Positions 33,470 through 41,509 of a DNA stretch of 41,509 nt are shown here, piece after piece. The position numbers and the translations under genes were made by a program. Position 1 is the first letter of the stretch. Every line of letters starts with the position of its first letter. This DNA is from Betaproteobacteria bacterium. GTDB taxonomy: Bacteria; Pseudomonadota; Gammaproteobacteria; Burkholderiales; SHXO01. The DNA is taken from assembly GCA_009693245.1 (NCBI GenBank), contig SHXO01000015.1, forward strand, positions 1 through 41,509, read 5' to 3'. Below the pieces are notes generated by a model. The model was not told the DNA's origin and did no database searches. It was given only the letters and a program-made list of their open reading frames with translations.

Positions 33470-35364
33470 TACAACTCAACGCGGCTGCCCAGTTCGACCA
33501 CGCGGTTGGTGGGAATCTTGAAGAATTCCGTGGCGTCCGCCGCATTGCGCGACATCACGGCGAAGAGCTTCTCGCGCCATAGCGCCATGCCGGGTTCGTG
33601 GTGAGTGGGCACCAGGGTCTGGCGGCTCAAGAAGAATGAGGTTTCCATCACGCCGAATTCGAGACCCTTGGGCTTGCACAGTTCCAGCGCCCTGGGCAAA
33701 TCTGGCTCATCCTTGAAGCCGTAGTGCACGATCAGCTTGTAGAACTCGTGACCAATGGGGATGATATCCACGCGCTGGGCATCGGGCACGTGCGGTATGT
33801 CCTCGCTCACCACCGTCAGCAAAACGATGCTCTCGTGCAGCACTTTGTTGTGATTCAGGTTGTGCAGCAGCGCGTGTGGCACGCCTTCCTGCGTGGCGGT
33901 GAGGAATACGGCGGTGCCCGCCACGCGCTGCGGGGGATGCAGCATCAGGCTCTTGATGAAGGGCTCCAGCGCGATAGACCCCGGATGTAGGCGCTCGAAC
34001 AAGAGCGCACGCCCGCGCTTCCAAGTGGCCATGAGGGTAAAGGCCACGAGACCCACGACAAGGGGAAACCAGCCCCCATCGAGTATTTTCGTGGCGTTGG
34101 CGGCGAGATAGGGGATATCGATGCACAAGAACAAGCCGGCGACGAGCGCGGCTCGCCATCGCGCCCATTTCCATAGTTTGCGCATGATGAAGTAAGCCAG
34201 TATGGAATCCACCGTCATCGTGGCGGTGACCGCGATGCCGTAGGCCCCCGCCAATGCACTGGAAGACCCGAAGCCCAGCACCAGGCCGATCACTGCGACG
34301 TATAGTCCCCAGTTGATCCAGGGCAGGTATACCTGTCCGATGGCTTCCTCCGACGTGTGCCGGATCAACATCCTCGGGCAATAACCCAATTGGATCGCCT
34401 GCCTTGTGAGCGAATAGGCGCCGGAGATGGTGGCTTGCGAAGCGATGACGGTGGCCAGCGTGGCCAGGACCACCATCGGGTAGAGTGCCCAATCTGGGAC
34501 GAGATGGAAAAACGGATGCTGCAAGGCTTGGCTATCGTGCAACAGCAAGGCGCCTTGGCCGAAATAATTGAGCAAGAGCGCGGGAAACACGAAGAAGAGC
34601 CAGGCCATGCGTATGGGCCGCCGGCCAAAGTGCCCCATGTCGGCATACAGGGCTTCCGCTCCTGTGACGCACAGCACCACCGCACCCAACGTCAAGAAAG
34701 CTGCGTAACCGTTGGCAAGGAAGAACCGCCAGGCGTGGAGCGGGTTTATCGCGGCAAGGACGCCTGGCTCCAGCGCGATGTTGATGACACCCAGGATGCT
34801 TAGCACCGTAAACCAGAGCACCATGACGGGGCCGAACAAGGCGGCAACCTTGGCTGTCCCCAATTGCTGGAAGGTGAACAGCCCCGTGATAACCAATAAG
34901 GTAAGCGGGATTACGTAAGGTTTTAGCAGGGGTGTGGCGACTTCCAGCCCTTCCATGGCGGATAGCACCGAGATGGCCGGAGTAATCATCCCGTCGCCAT
35001 AGAACAGCGCCGCACCGAAAATCCCCAGCGCCATGAGCTTGGCGCGGCCGCCTTTTTCGCTACTGGCGCCGCGCAACACCAGCGCCATCAGCGCCATGAT
35101 GCCGCCTTCGCCGCGGTTGTCCGCCCTCATCATGAAGGCCACGTACTTGATGGTGACGATGGCCACCAAGGACCAGAACATTAGCGAGAGAACCCCCAGG
35201 ACATTGCCGTGATCGAGGGCCAAACCGTGCGCGGGACTGAAGGCTTCCTTGAGGGCGTAGAGCGGGCTGGTCCCGATATCGCCAAACACAACGCCCACCG
35301 CACCCACCGCCAGCGTGAGAGCGCTGGCCTTGTGGCCATTGGAGCCGTGGGCGGAAGAGGTCAT
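33469..35364 (-). CDS. kup: Low-affinity potassium transport system protein Kup
   Basis: The 631-residue protein is a KUP/HAK/KT-family potassium-proton symporter. It has about 12 membrane helices and the signature GVVFGDIGTSPLYALKEAF near the start, NRGEGGIMALMALV, GDGMITPAISVLSAMEGLEV and GAEALYADMGHFGRRPIRMA. A hydrophilic C-terminal domain of about 180 residues follows. The start MTSSAHGSNG at 35364 is chosen by family alignment; the frame is open for 77 more codons without similarity. It diverges from recG with 193 bases between. Confidence 0.96.
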   Translation of the reverse strand: MTSSAHGSNGHKASALTLAVGAVGVVFGDIGTSPLYALKEAFSPAHGLALDHGNVLGVLSLMFWSLVAIVTIKYVAFMMRADNRGEGGIMALMALVLRGASSEKGGRAKLMALGIFGAALFYGDGMITPAISVLSAMEGLEVATPLLKPYVIPLTLLVITGLFTFQQLGTAKVAALFGPVMVLWFTVLSILGVINIALEPGVLAAINPLHAWRFFLANGYAAFLTLGAVVLCVTGAEALYADMGHFGRRPIRMAWLFFVFPALLLNYFGQGALLLHDSQALQHPFFHLVPDWALYPMVVLATLATVIASQATISGAYSLTRQAIQLGYCPRMLIRHTSEEAIGQVYLPWINWGLYVAVIGLVLGFGSSSALAGAYGIAVTATMTVDSILAYFIMRKLWKWARWRAALVAGLFLCIDIPYLAANATKILDGGWFPLVVGLVAFTLMATWKRGRALLFERLHPGSIALEPFIKSLMLHPPQRVAGTAVFLTATQEGVPHALLHNLNHNKVLHESIVLLTVVSEDIPHVPDAQRVDIIPIGHEFYKLIVHYGFKDEPDLPRALELCKPKGLEFGVMETSFFLSRQTLVPTHHEPGMALWREKLFAVMSRNAADATEFFKIPTNRVVELGSRVEL

Positions 35365-35557
35365 GAAGAGAGTTTTTGGGAGATGGAATTTCCGCGGCGG
35401 CGCATCATAGCATTGAACCCGCGACCCACGGGGCTTTGCGAGCAGCGCCTTTGTCCTTACCATTGCCGGACAGCAACCGTCTCGAACTTGCGCCTGAGGC
35501 CGCGGGGAAAGCCGTACCTCAACGCGAAGCGCCCCGGCCCTTAATCCAACGAATGCA

Positions 35558-37630
35558 GTGAAAATCGCTCCCGCCAACCCTGGCCACGACCTCACGCCGC
35601 TCCATTGGGTGGCTGAGTCCGTTCGAGAAAAACTCGAACGGATGGGTATTCATACAGAGCAGGATCTCCTCTTGCACCTGCCGCTGCGATATGAGGATGA
35701 AACCCAACTCCACGGGCTTAGCGATGCACCGGTAGGCGTCGCGGTGCAAGTGGAAGGTGTCGTGGTCGGCCAAAAAATTCAACCGCGTCCGAGGCGCATG
35801 CTGTTATGTACCCTGGAAGTGGATGGCGAACCCTTGCAACTCCGCTTCTTTCATTTCTATCCGAGCCAGATCAAGCAACTCGCCACGGGAAATCGCTTGC
35901 GCGTCATGGGCGAGGTGCGAAGGGGATTCTTCGGCGCCGAGATGGCCCATCCGCGCTACCGGATCGTGCGGCAGGGCGAGGCGTTGCCCGCCGGTCTAAC
36001 GCCGGTGTATCCCACAACCGCCGGGTTGTCGCAACGCATCTTGCGCCAGCTCATCGAGCGCGCGTGGGATGACGTGGATGTGAGCGACACTCTCCCGCCA
36101 AATCTCGCGGATGATTTGGGGCTCCCACCGCTGGAAAGCAGCCTGCGCCTGCTGCATTCTCCCGATCCCAAGGTGCCCGCCATGGCGCTGGCGACGCGCA
36201 CTCATCCGGCGTGGCGGCGCATCAAGTTCGAGGAGCTGCTTGCCTTGCAAATTTCCATGCGCAAGCATCGCCAACGCCGCCAGCGGGCTCGCGCGCAGCC
36301 GCTCGCGAGTAACGAATTGCTCGGCGCCCGCCTGCTGGAGAATCTGCCCTTTCAACTCACCGTGGCCCAGCAAGGCGCGCTCGGGGAAATTCGCGCGGAT
36401 CTCGCGAAACCCCATCCCATGCAACGCATCTTGCAAGGCGATGTGGGAAGCGGCAAGACCATCGTCGCGGCACTCGCGGCGCTGCAAGCCATCGAAAGCG
36501 GTGCGCAGGTGGCCGTCATGGCGCCCACGGAAATACTCGCCGAGCAGAACTTCAATAAGTTTCGCGGTTGGTTGAGCAAGCTCGGGCTGGAGGTCATCTG
36601 GCTCGCGGGGACCCAGGGCAAGAAGCAACGCCGCGAGGTGCTCGCGCGCGTGGCCTCGGGCGAAGCGCACGTCGCCGTGGGAACCCACGCGCTATTTCAA
36701 GAGCAGGTGGAGTTCTCCCGCCTGGGTCTTTGCATCGTGGACGAGCAGCACCGCTTCGGTGTGCAGCAACGCTTGGCGTTGCGGCGTAAAGGTACGGATG
36801 GCGTATCGCAGCCGCACCAGCTCATGATGAGCGCCACGCCTATTCCGCGCACCTTGGCCATGAGCTTCTATGCCGATTTGGACGTGTCCGTCATCGGCGA
36901 ACTGCCTCCCGGCCGAACGCCCATCGTTACCAAGTTGCTGGCCGATACGCGCCGCGAGGAGGTCGAGCACAGAATCCGCGATGCCTGCGTGCAAGGAGGA
37001 CAAGCCTACTGGGTGTGCCCATTGATCGAGGAGTCGGAGGCCTTGCAGCTCAAGACCGCGCTAGAGACCTTCGAGCGCATTCAGACCACCTTCCCCGAGT
37101 TGCGCGTGGGGCTCGTGCACGGCCGCCTCAAGGGCGAGGAGAAAGCAGCCGTCATGGAAGCCTTCAAACAAGGCGCTATCCAGCTCTTGGTCGCCACCAC
37201 GGTCATCGAAGTCGGCGTGGACGTGCCTAACGCTTCCATGATGGTGATCGAACACGCCGAGCGCATGGGCCTCGCCCAATTACACCAGCTTCGCGGGCGC
37301 GTGGGGCGGGGCACGCGGGCGAGCGTTTGCGTGCTGCTCTACCAACAACCCTTGGGCGGGCTGGCACGGGAGCGCTTGCGCATTATTTTCGAGAACACCG
37401 ATGGTTTCGAGATCGCGCGCGAAGACCTTCGCCTACGGGGCCCGGGCGAACTTCTAGGCGCGCGCCAGAGCGGCATGCCCATGCTGCGCTTCGCCGATTT
37501 GAATACAGACGCGGATCTGCTGGAAGCGGCGCGCGAGGCTGCCGCGAGCATGCTTAAAGAGCATCCGGATTTGGCGCGGGCGCACTTACAGCGCTGGTTG
37601 GGCGGCAGGCAGGATTACTTGCGCGTTTGA
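35558..37630 (+). CDS. recG: ATP-dependent DNA helicase RecG
   Basis: RecG remodels stalled replication forks and Holliday junctions. The 690-residue product has the N-terminal wedge/OB region (LLLHLPLRYEDET to about 180), helicase domain 1 with Walker A LQGDVGSGKTIVAALAAL and motif II DEQHRFGVQQR, motif III MSATPIPRTLAMSFYADL, and domain 2 with VHGRLKGEEK, TTVIEVGVDVPNASMMVIEH and QLRGRVGRG, then the C-terminal TRG region. Length and order are normal. The start is GTG at 35558 (VKIAPANPGHD); no ATG is suitably placed. Confidence 0.97.
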   Translation: MKIAPANPGHDLTPLHWVAESVREKLERMGIHTEQDLLLHLPLRYEDETQLHGLSDAPVGVAVQVEGVVVGQKIQPRPRRMLLCTLEVDGEPLQLRFFHFYPSQIKQLATGNRLRVMGEVRRGFFGAEMAHPRYRIVRQGEALPAGLTPVYPTTAGLSQRILRQLIERAWDDVDVSDTLPPNLADDLGLPPLESSLRLLHSPDPKVPAMALATRTHPAWRRIKFEELLALQISMRKHRQRRQRARAQPLASNELLGARLLENLPFQLTVAQQGALGEIRADLAKPHPMQRILQGDVGSGKTIVAALAALQAIESGAQVAVMAPTEILAEQNFNKFRGWLSKLGLEVIWLAGTQGKKQRREVLARVASGEAHVAVGTHALFQEQVEFSRLGLCIVDEQHRFGVQQRLALRRKGTDGVSQPHQLMMSATPIPRTLAMSFYADLDVSVIGELPPGRTPIVTKLLADTRREEVEHRIRDACVQGGQAYWVCPLIEESEALQLKTALETFERIQTTFPELRVGLVHGRLKGEEKAAVMEAFKQGAIQLLVATTVIEVGVDVPNASMMVIEHAERMGLAQLHQLRGRVGRGTRASVCVLLYQQPLGGLARERLRIIFENTDGFEIAREDLRLRGPGELLGARQSGMPMLRFADLNTDADLLEAAREAAASMLKEHPDLARAHLQRWLGGRQDYLRV

Positions 37631-37669
37631 AGGTGCCCGGGAGCCTCTCGAAGCATCCGCTCGCATACA

Positions 37670-38551
37670 ATGAAAAGCATGGACACGACTATGTTCGCGC
37701 GCATCAGCGACCGGCTCTATGCTTACGAGAAGCTGATTCGCCTCGACAAGCCTATTGGGACGCTCTTATTGCTATGGCCCACGCTGTGGGCGCTGTGGTT
37801 ATCCTCCGGCGGGCGGCCGGATTGGGCGGTGGTCTGGATTTTCGTCCTGGGTACCGTGTTGATGCGTTCGGCGGGATGCGCAATGAACGACTTCGCCGAC
37901 CGGAATTTCGATGGGCGCGTGAAACGTACCCAGGACCGGCCGCTGGCTAGCGGGCGTGTGAGTCCGAAGGAAGCATTGATTGTGGCTGCCGTGCTGGCTT
38001 TATTCGCTTTCGCGCTGGTGTGGCAACTAAGGCCGCTGGTAATCAAACTGTCCTTTGCCGCCTTGTCGGTTGCGATGACCTATCCATTCGCGAAGCGATT
38101 TATCTCGCTACCGCAAGCCTACCTGGGCGTGGCCTTTGGTTTTGGTATTCCGATGGCGTATGCCGCTCACCAAGATTTATTACCGGCTATGGCCTGGTTA
38201 CTCCTTGCCGCCAATATTTTTTGGGCCATGGCCTATGACACAGAATATGCCATGGTGGACCGCGACGATGACCTCAAGATCGGCATCAAATCCTCCGCCA
38301 TTTTGCTGGGCCGGTTCGACGTGGCGGGCGTGATGATGTCTCACGCCCTGTTTTTCGCCCTGTTGGGCTTTGCCGGTTGGTGGCAGCAATATCGCTGGCC
38401 TTACTTCGCCGGTTTGGCGTTGGCCGCGGTGCTCGCGGCCATGCAGTATCCGATGATCAGGCAGCGCGGTCGCGACAGGTGCTTCAAGGCCTTTCGCTTC
38501 AACAACTGGGTGGGCGGCGCGATTTTCCTGGGCTGCCTGTTCGCATACTGA
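37670..38551 (+). CDS. ubiA: 4-hydroxybenzoate octaprenyltransferase
   Basis: UbiA attaches the polyprenyl chain to 4-hydroxybenzoate in ubiquinone synthesis at the inner membrane. The 293-residue protein has about eight helices and both Asp-rich motifs: NDFADRNFDGRVKRTQDRPL and DTEYAMVDRDDDLKIGIKSS. LDKPIGTLLLLWPTLWALWL at the N-terminus is characteristic. The start is uncertain between 37670, 37679 and 37691 (MFARISDRL); the last best fits family length, none has a strong ribosome binding site. A -10-like TACAAT overlaps the first ATG. ubiD follows after nine bases. Confidence 0.96.
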   Translation: MKSMDTTMFARISDRLYAYEKLIRLDKPIGTLLLLWPTLWALWLSSGGRPDWAVVWIFVLGTVLMRSAGCAMNDFADRNFDGRVKRTQDRPLASGRVSPKEALIVAAVLALFAFALVWQLRPLVIKLSFAALSVAMTYPFAKRFISLPQAYLGVAFGFGIPMAYAAHQDLLPAMAWLLLAANIFWAMAYDTEYAMVDRDDDLKIGIKSSAILLGRFDVAGVMMSHALFFALLGFAGWWQQYRWPYFAGLALAAVLAAMQYPMIRQRGRDRCFKAFRFNNWVGGAIFLGCLFAY

Positions 38552-38560
38552 AAATAAAAC

Positions 38561-40051
38561 GTGCGCTACAAGGATTTGCGCGACTTCATGGCGCGATTGG
38601 AAGAACAAGGCGAGTTGAAGCGCATCGGCGCGGAGGTCTCTCCGAATCTGGAGATGACCGAGATATGCGATCGCGTACTCAAGAAAGGGGGGCCGGCTCT
38701 GTTGTTCGAGAAACCCAAGGGACACAGCATCCCGGTGTTGGGTAACCTCTTTGGAACCGCGCGCCGTGTGGCCTTGGGTATGGGGGAGGATTCGGTGGAG
38801 GCTCTGCGTGAAGTCGGCAAGTTGCTGGCCTTTCTCAAGGAACCCGAGCCTCCCAAGGGTTTGAAGGATGCCTGGGAGAGAATGCCGGTCTACAAGAAGG
38901 TGCTGGACATGGCGCCCAAGGAAGTGCGCGGCGCACCGTGCCAAGACGTTGTGTGGGAAGGTAACGATGTGGATCTCGCGCGTTTACCCATTCAGACGTG
39001 CTGGCCCGGCGATGTTGGACCGCTCATCACGTGGGGCCTGACGGTCACCAAGGGCCCGCGCAAAACCCGGCAAAATCTGGGGATCTACCGCCAGCAGGTG
39101 ATCGCGCGCAACAAGGTCATCATGCGCTGGCTTGCGCACCGGGGCGGGGCGCTGGATTTTCGCGATCACCGCGAGGCCAATCCTGGCGAGAAATTTCCGG
39201 TGGCCGTTGCGCTGGGCGCGGACCCCGCCACCATTCTCGCCGCCGTCACACCAGTGCCAGATTAGCTCTCGGAATACCAATTCGCGGGACTACTGCGCGG
39301 AGGGAAAACCGAACTCACCCAATGCATGGGTTCTGAGTTGCGCGTGCCAGCCAGCGCCGAGATCGTGCTGGAAGGCCACATCGCCGCTGGCGAAACGGCG
39401 CTGGAAGGTCCCTTCGGTGACCGCACCGGTTACTACAACGAGCAAGAAGTTTTTCCCGTTTTCACCATCGATCGCATCACCATGCGCCGCGATCCCATCT
39501 ATCACAGCACCTACACCGGCAAGCCCCCCGACGAACCGTCCGTGCTGGGCGTGGCGCTGAACGAAGTATTCGTGCCGCTGCTCACCAAGCAGTTTCCCGA
39601 GATCACCGACTTCTATTTGCCACCGGAGGGGTGCTCCTACCGCTTGGCCGTGGTGAGCATGCGTAAGCAGTACGCCGGCCACGCCAAGCGCGTCATGTTC
39701 GGCATCTGGTCTTTCTTGCGCCAGTTCATGTACACCAAGTTCATCGTCGTTGTGGACGAGGACATCGATGTGCGAGATTGGAAGGAAGTCATATGGGCCA
39801 TTACCACGCGCACCGATCCCGCGCGCGATACCTTGATCGCGGAGAACACGCCCATCGACTATCTGGATTTCGCGAGCCCTGTTTCTGGCCTGGGATCCAA
39901 GATGGTAATCGATGCCACCAACAAATGGCCAGGAGAAACTACGCGTGCGTGGGGGAAACCTATCGCGATGGATGCGGGCGTCCTGGCGCGGATCGACGAC
40001 CTTTGGGAGCGCTTAGGGTTGCAACTGCGTATCGCGCCGTTAGAACCTTAG
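38561..40051 (+). pseudogene. ubiD: 3-octaprenyl-4-hydroxybenzoate carboxy-lyase with one in-frame TAG
   Basis: UbiD uses prenylated FMN to decarboxylate the ubiquinone precursor made by UbiA. From GTG 38561 ([20 protein letters not shown]) the frame is full length, about 496 residues, but TAG at 39263-39265 interrupts the conserved PVPD[16 protein letters not shown]. In E. coli UbiD this position is Thr, in PVPDTLSEYAFAGLL. Before it are [20 protein letters not shown] and [16 protein letters not shown]; after it [36 protein letters not shown] and [20 protein letters not shown], all in the same frame. No other damage is seen. A TCG-to-TAG change would suffice. As written the enzyme is cut to about 234 residues, without its C-terminal half. 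Whether this is inactivation, readthrough or a sequence error cannot be decided here. The end overlaps the outer-membrane gene by 12 bases. Confidence 0.88.
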
Positions 40052-40609
40052 CACCAAGCTGGCCGATACCAGCGAGACATCCGATTCCCCCACGGTAAAT
40101 TCATCTCCCAGATTGGGGGAAAATTCGGCGTCCACTCTCAGGGCGAGGTTTCGCTCTAGGCCGATTTCGGTACCCACCCCAAAAACCAGCGACGTGCCGG
40201 TAGCATTGGTCTTGGCGCCGTTCACGGTGGTATCGATGTCCCAGAAGAATGCACCGATCTTGGGTTGTACGACGACTTGGTCGTTCAGGCGCAGCTGCAC
40301 CACACCTTGCAGCGCCACGCCAATGGGTTCGAACTTGAAACTGTTCCCGCCGGGATTGGCGCGCGTCTCGCCGAGTCCGTAATAACCAGCTTCCACGCTG
40401 AAATGTTCGGAGAGGTCAAAGCCCACGAAAGCCTTGGTGCCCGCGGAGTTGGTATCGCAACTGGTGGCCACGACCGTGCCGAAGTCGCACTCGCTCCCGT
40501 GATTGGCCCAGCCCACGCCACCGCCGATGTATAGCCCCGTGCCGTGCTCGGCGCGGGCGAGAGGAATGAAACACAGGAAAGCGAGTAGTGCAGTCTTGGT
40601 GAATCGCAT
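40040..40609 (-). CDS. Small outer-membrane beta-barrel protein
   Basis: The 189-residue product has a signal peptide ([20 protein letters not shown], cleavage about residue 20) and alternating-hydrophobicity strands typical of an eight-stranded OmpA-like/OmpW-like barrel: [67 protein letters not shown]. It ends with SLVLRF, the C-terminal Phe used for outer-membrane assembly. The first loop has a cysteine pair ([15 protein letters not shown]). Function is unknown. It overlaps the end of ubiD on the other strand. Confidence 0.88.
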   Translation of the reverse strand: MRFTKTALLAFLCFIPLARAEHGTGLYIGGGVGWANHGSECDFGTVVATSCDTNSAGTKAFVGFDLSEHFSVEAGYYGLGETRANPGGNSFKFEPIGVALQGVVQLRLNDQVVVQPKIGAFFWDIDTTVNGAKTNATGTSLVFGVGTEIGLERNLALRVDAEFSPNLGDEFTVGESDVSLVSASLVLRF

Positions 40610-40898
40610 GCTGTTCCTCCATGGATGTGATGGATCGTGATCCCATAACGGAAGGGGCAGGCAAACAGTGTGGACAGGCCGCTATACTGCCCATCTGCTT
40701 AGGGCACGAAACGAGTCCGGTGCCTGGCTGTCAACGCCCGGATTTGCCAGGGCGTTATGCAACTCACGCCGGCTGCCGACCAAGGTTTATTGTTCCTAGT
40801 CCCGGACGGCGTGGATTAGCCTAAGCATGGAAACGGGTTTCTTCCGGCCGGCAAAGTCATTAGAATCGCGCGGCTTTTTAATCATTGGAGAAGGTATC
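40610..40898. other. Divergent intergenic region between the beta-barrel and cytochrome c genes
   Basis: These 289 bases hold no supported gene. They must carry both promoters; TAGAAT at 40861-40866 is a possible -10 for the cytochrome c gene, with only a poor -35 match (TTTCTT, 40838-40843). Confidence 0.4.
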
Positions 40899-41210
40899 AT
40901 GAAGAAGATCATCGCCACCGTCGCTATCGCGTCTGGGTTGGTATTAGCGGGACAAGCCAGTGCGGATATTAAGCTGGCGCAAAAACATATGTGCATGGCC
41001 TGCCACGCCGTGGCCCATAAATTGGTCGGGCCATCCTACAAGGATGTGGCCGCCAAATACAAAGGCGATGCCGGTGCGGCGGCCAAGTTGGAAGCCAAGG
41101 TGAAGGCAGGTGGAAGCGGTGTCTGGGGAGCCATTCCCATGCCGCCCAACAACAATGTACCCGATGCGGACATCAAGGCTCTGGTGAAGTGGGTGCTATC
41201 GGCGCAATAA
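40899..41210 (+). CDS. Class I cytochrome c (c551/c552-like)
   Basis: The 103-residue product has a signal peptide (1-22, LVLAGQASA), the heme-binding motif CMACH (C32, C35, H36), VGPSYKDVAAKYKGDAGAAA, and the sixth ligand M81 in WGAIPMPPNNNV, closing with IKALVKWVLS. The mature form is about 81 residues, as in c551-type electron carriers that shuttle in the periplasm between the bc1 complex and oxidases or reductases. GGAGAAGG lies just upstream of the ATG. A clear terminator follows at 41228. Confidence 0.95.
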   Translation: MKKIIATVAIASGLVLAGQASADIKLAQKHMCMACHAVAHKLVGPSYKDVAAKYKGDAGAAAKLEAKVKAGGSGVWGAIPMPPNNNVPDADIKALVKWVLSAQ

Positions 41211-41227
41211 TCGCGGCGGCCTAAGGA

Positions 41228-41257
41228 AAAAAAGCCGGTCCTTGTACCGGCTTTTTT
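41228..41257 (+). terminator. Rho-independent terminator after cytochrome c
   Basis: AAAAAAGCCGGT, loop CCTTGT, ACCGGCTTTTTT: a 12-bp stem with a T-run, 17 bases after the stop. Confidence 0.93.
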
Positions 41258-41324
41258 GTTCCCTACGCGAGCGCGTCCCTGCATGCAGGTGCCCGCCCCA
41301 ACTCAATGAATTGAAGGGATTTGT

Positions 41325-41353
41325 TTGACATCTGTATGACGTCGGAGAATAAT
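41325..41353 (+). promoter_or_regulatory. Predicted sigma70 promoter of the lipoprotein gene
   Basis: TTGACA (41325-41330), a 17-base spacer and AATAAT (41348-41353), 40 bases before the start codon of the next gene. The -35 is a perfect consensus. Confidence 0.75.
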
Positions 41354-41393
41354 CCGCGCAGTTTTTGCCATCATCCTTCCAATGAGGAGTCCC

Positions 41394-41509
41394 ATGAATT
41401 CTCGCAATCCATTGCCCGGATTTGCCAAGACCGTCCTAACGGCCACACTCGCTATCGCCCTGGTTGCCTGCGGAAAGAAAGAGCAAGCGCCCCCGCCCGC
41501 CGCGCAAGC
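41394..41509 (+). CDS. Lipoprotein, N-terminal part only (gene runs off the window)
   Basis: The first 38 codons read MNSRNPLPGFAKTVLTATLA, then IALVACGKKEQAPPPAA. LVAC is a lipobox, so the cysteine at residue 26 would be lipidated, and the KKEQAPPPAA linker is typical of RND membrane-fusion proteins and of many other envelope lipoproteins. TGAGGAG precedes the ATG. The function cannot be told from this part. Confidence 0.8.
   Translation, partial: MNSRNPLPGFAKTVLTATLAIALVACGKKEQAPPPAAQ

Noticed and set aside
37643-37671. Promoter directly before ubiA
   Set aside because: TACAAT at 37666 is a fair -10, but no -35 match exists at a proper distance.
20792-39265. Genome-wide reassignment of TAG (for example pyrrolysine use)
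   Set aside because: TAG ends many intact genes here at the expected length, and no pyrrolysine genes or methylamine methyltransferases are present in the window.
1-41509. CRISPR arrays, tRNA or rRNA genes, insertion sequences, prophage genes
   Set aside because: No regularly spaced repeats, cloverleaf-like sequence, transposase motifs or phage proteins were seen.

Overview
The window looks like a piece of chromosome from a GC-rich betaproteobacterium (Burkholderiales/Nitrosomonadales type), probably a free-living respiratory organism. This rests on gene order and gene content, not on a database match: argH diverging from an AlgZ/AlgR-type two-component pair followed by hemC-hemD-hemX-hemY, a zapB-like/zapA/6S RNA cluster, several TRAP and ABC importers, ubiquinone genes and a small cytochrome c. 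No phage, insertion sequence, CRISPR array, rRNA or tRNA was seen.

Left part (1-10.9 kb). A 312-base stretch without a recognisable gene is followed by a leftward dsbD-cutA pair (a DsbD with a duplicated N-terminal domain) and an NAD-dependent epimerase-like gene, which diverges from a ferredoxin/flavin reductase. A near-perfect 31-bp inverted repeat sits after that reductase. Then come hemY, hemX, hemD and hemC (tetrapyrrole synthesis, all leftward) and a LytTR response regulator with its histidine kinase.

Centre (10.9-22.6 kb). argH is translationally coupled to a short-chain dehydrogenase. Two tandem Tat-exported TRAP binding proteins converge on their likely membrane partners dctM and dctQ, with a strong hairpin between. 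A regulator with an unusual LuxR-type helix-turn-helix plus cyclic-nucleotide-binding layout diverges from dctQ. msrB follows, then a putA that carries one frameshift and two in-frame stops, and an EVE-domain gene on the other strand.

Right-centre (22.6-33.2 kb). 6S RNA, zapA and a zapB-like gene lie leftward. A cobalamin riboswitch leads a BtuB-like TonB-dependent receptor. A polyamine-type ABC importer (binding protein, ATPase, two permeases) follows, its binding-protein gene interrupted by an amber codon in the signal peptide, with a carboxymuconolactone-decarboxylase-family gene and a cupin gene downstream. Next are remnants, including an ABC-exporter fragment with an internal deletion, and two unrecognised genes.

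Right part (33.2-41.5 kb). A small TPR protein and the potassium transporter kup are leftward; recG, ubiA and ubiD rightward. ubiD is full length except for one in-frame TAG. A small outer-membrane beta-barrel gene, a cytochrome c gene with a clear terminator, and the start of a lipoprotein gene behind a good sigma70-type promoter end the window.

The most notable overall pattern is that three otherwise well-preserved genes (putA, the polyamine binding protein, ubiD) carry in-frame TAG codons, although TAG also ends many normal genes here. I found no clear new defence, mobile or biosynthetic system.
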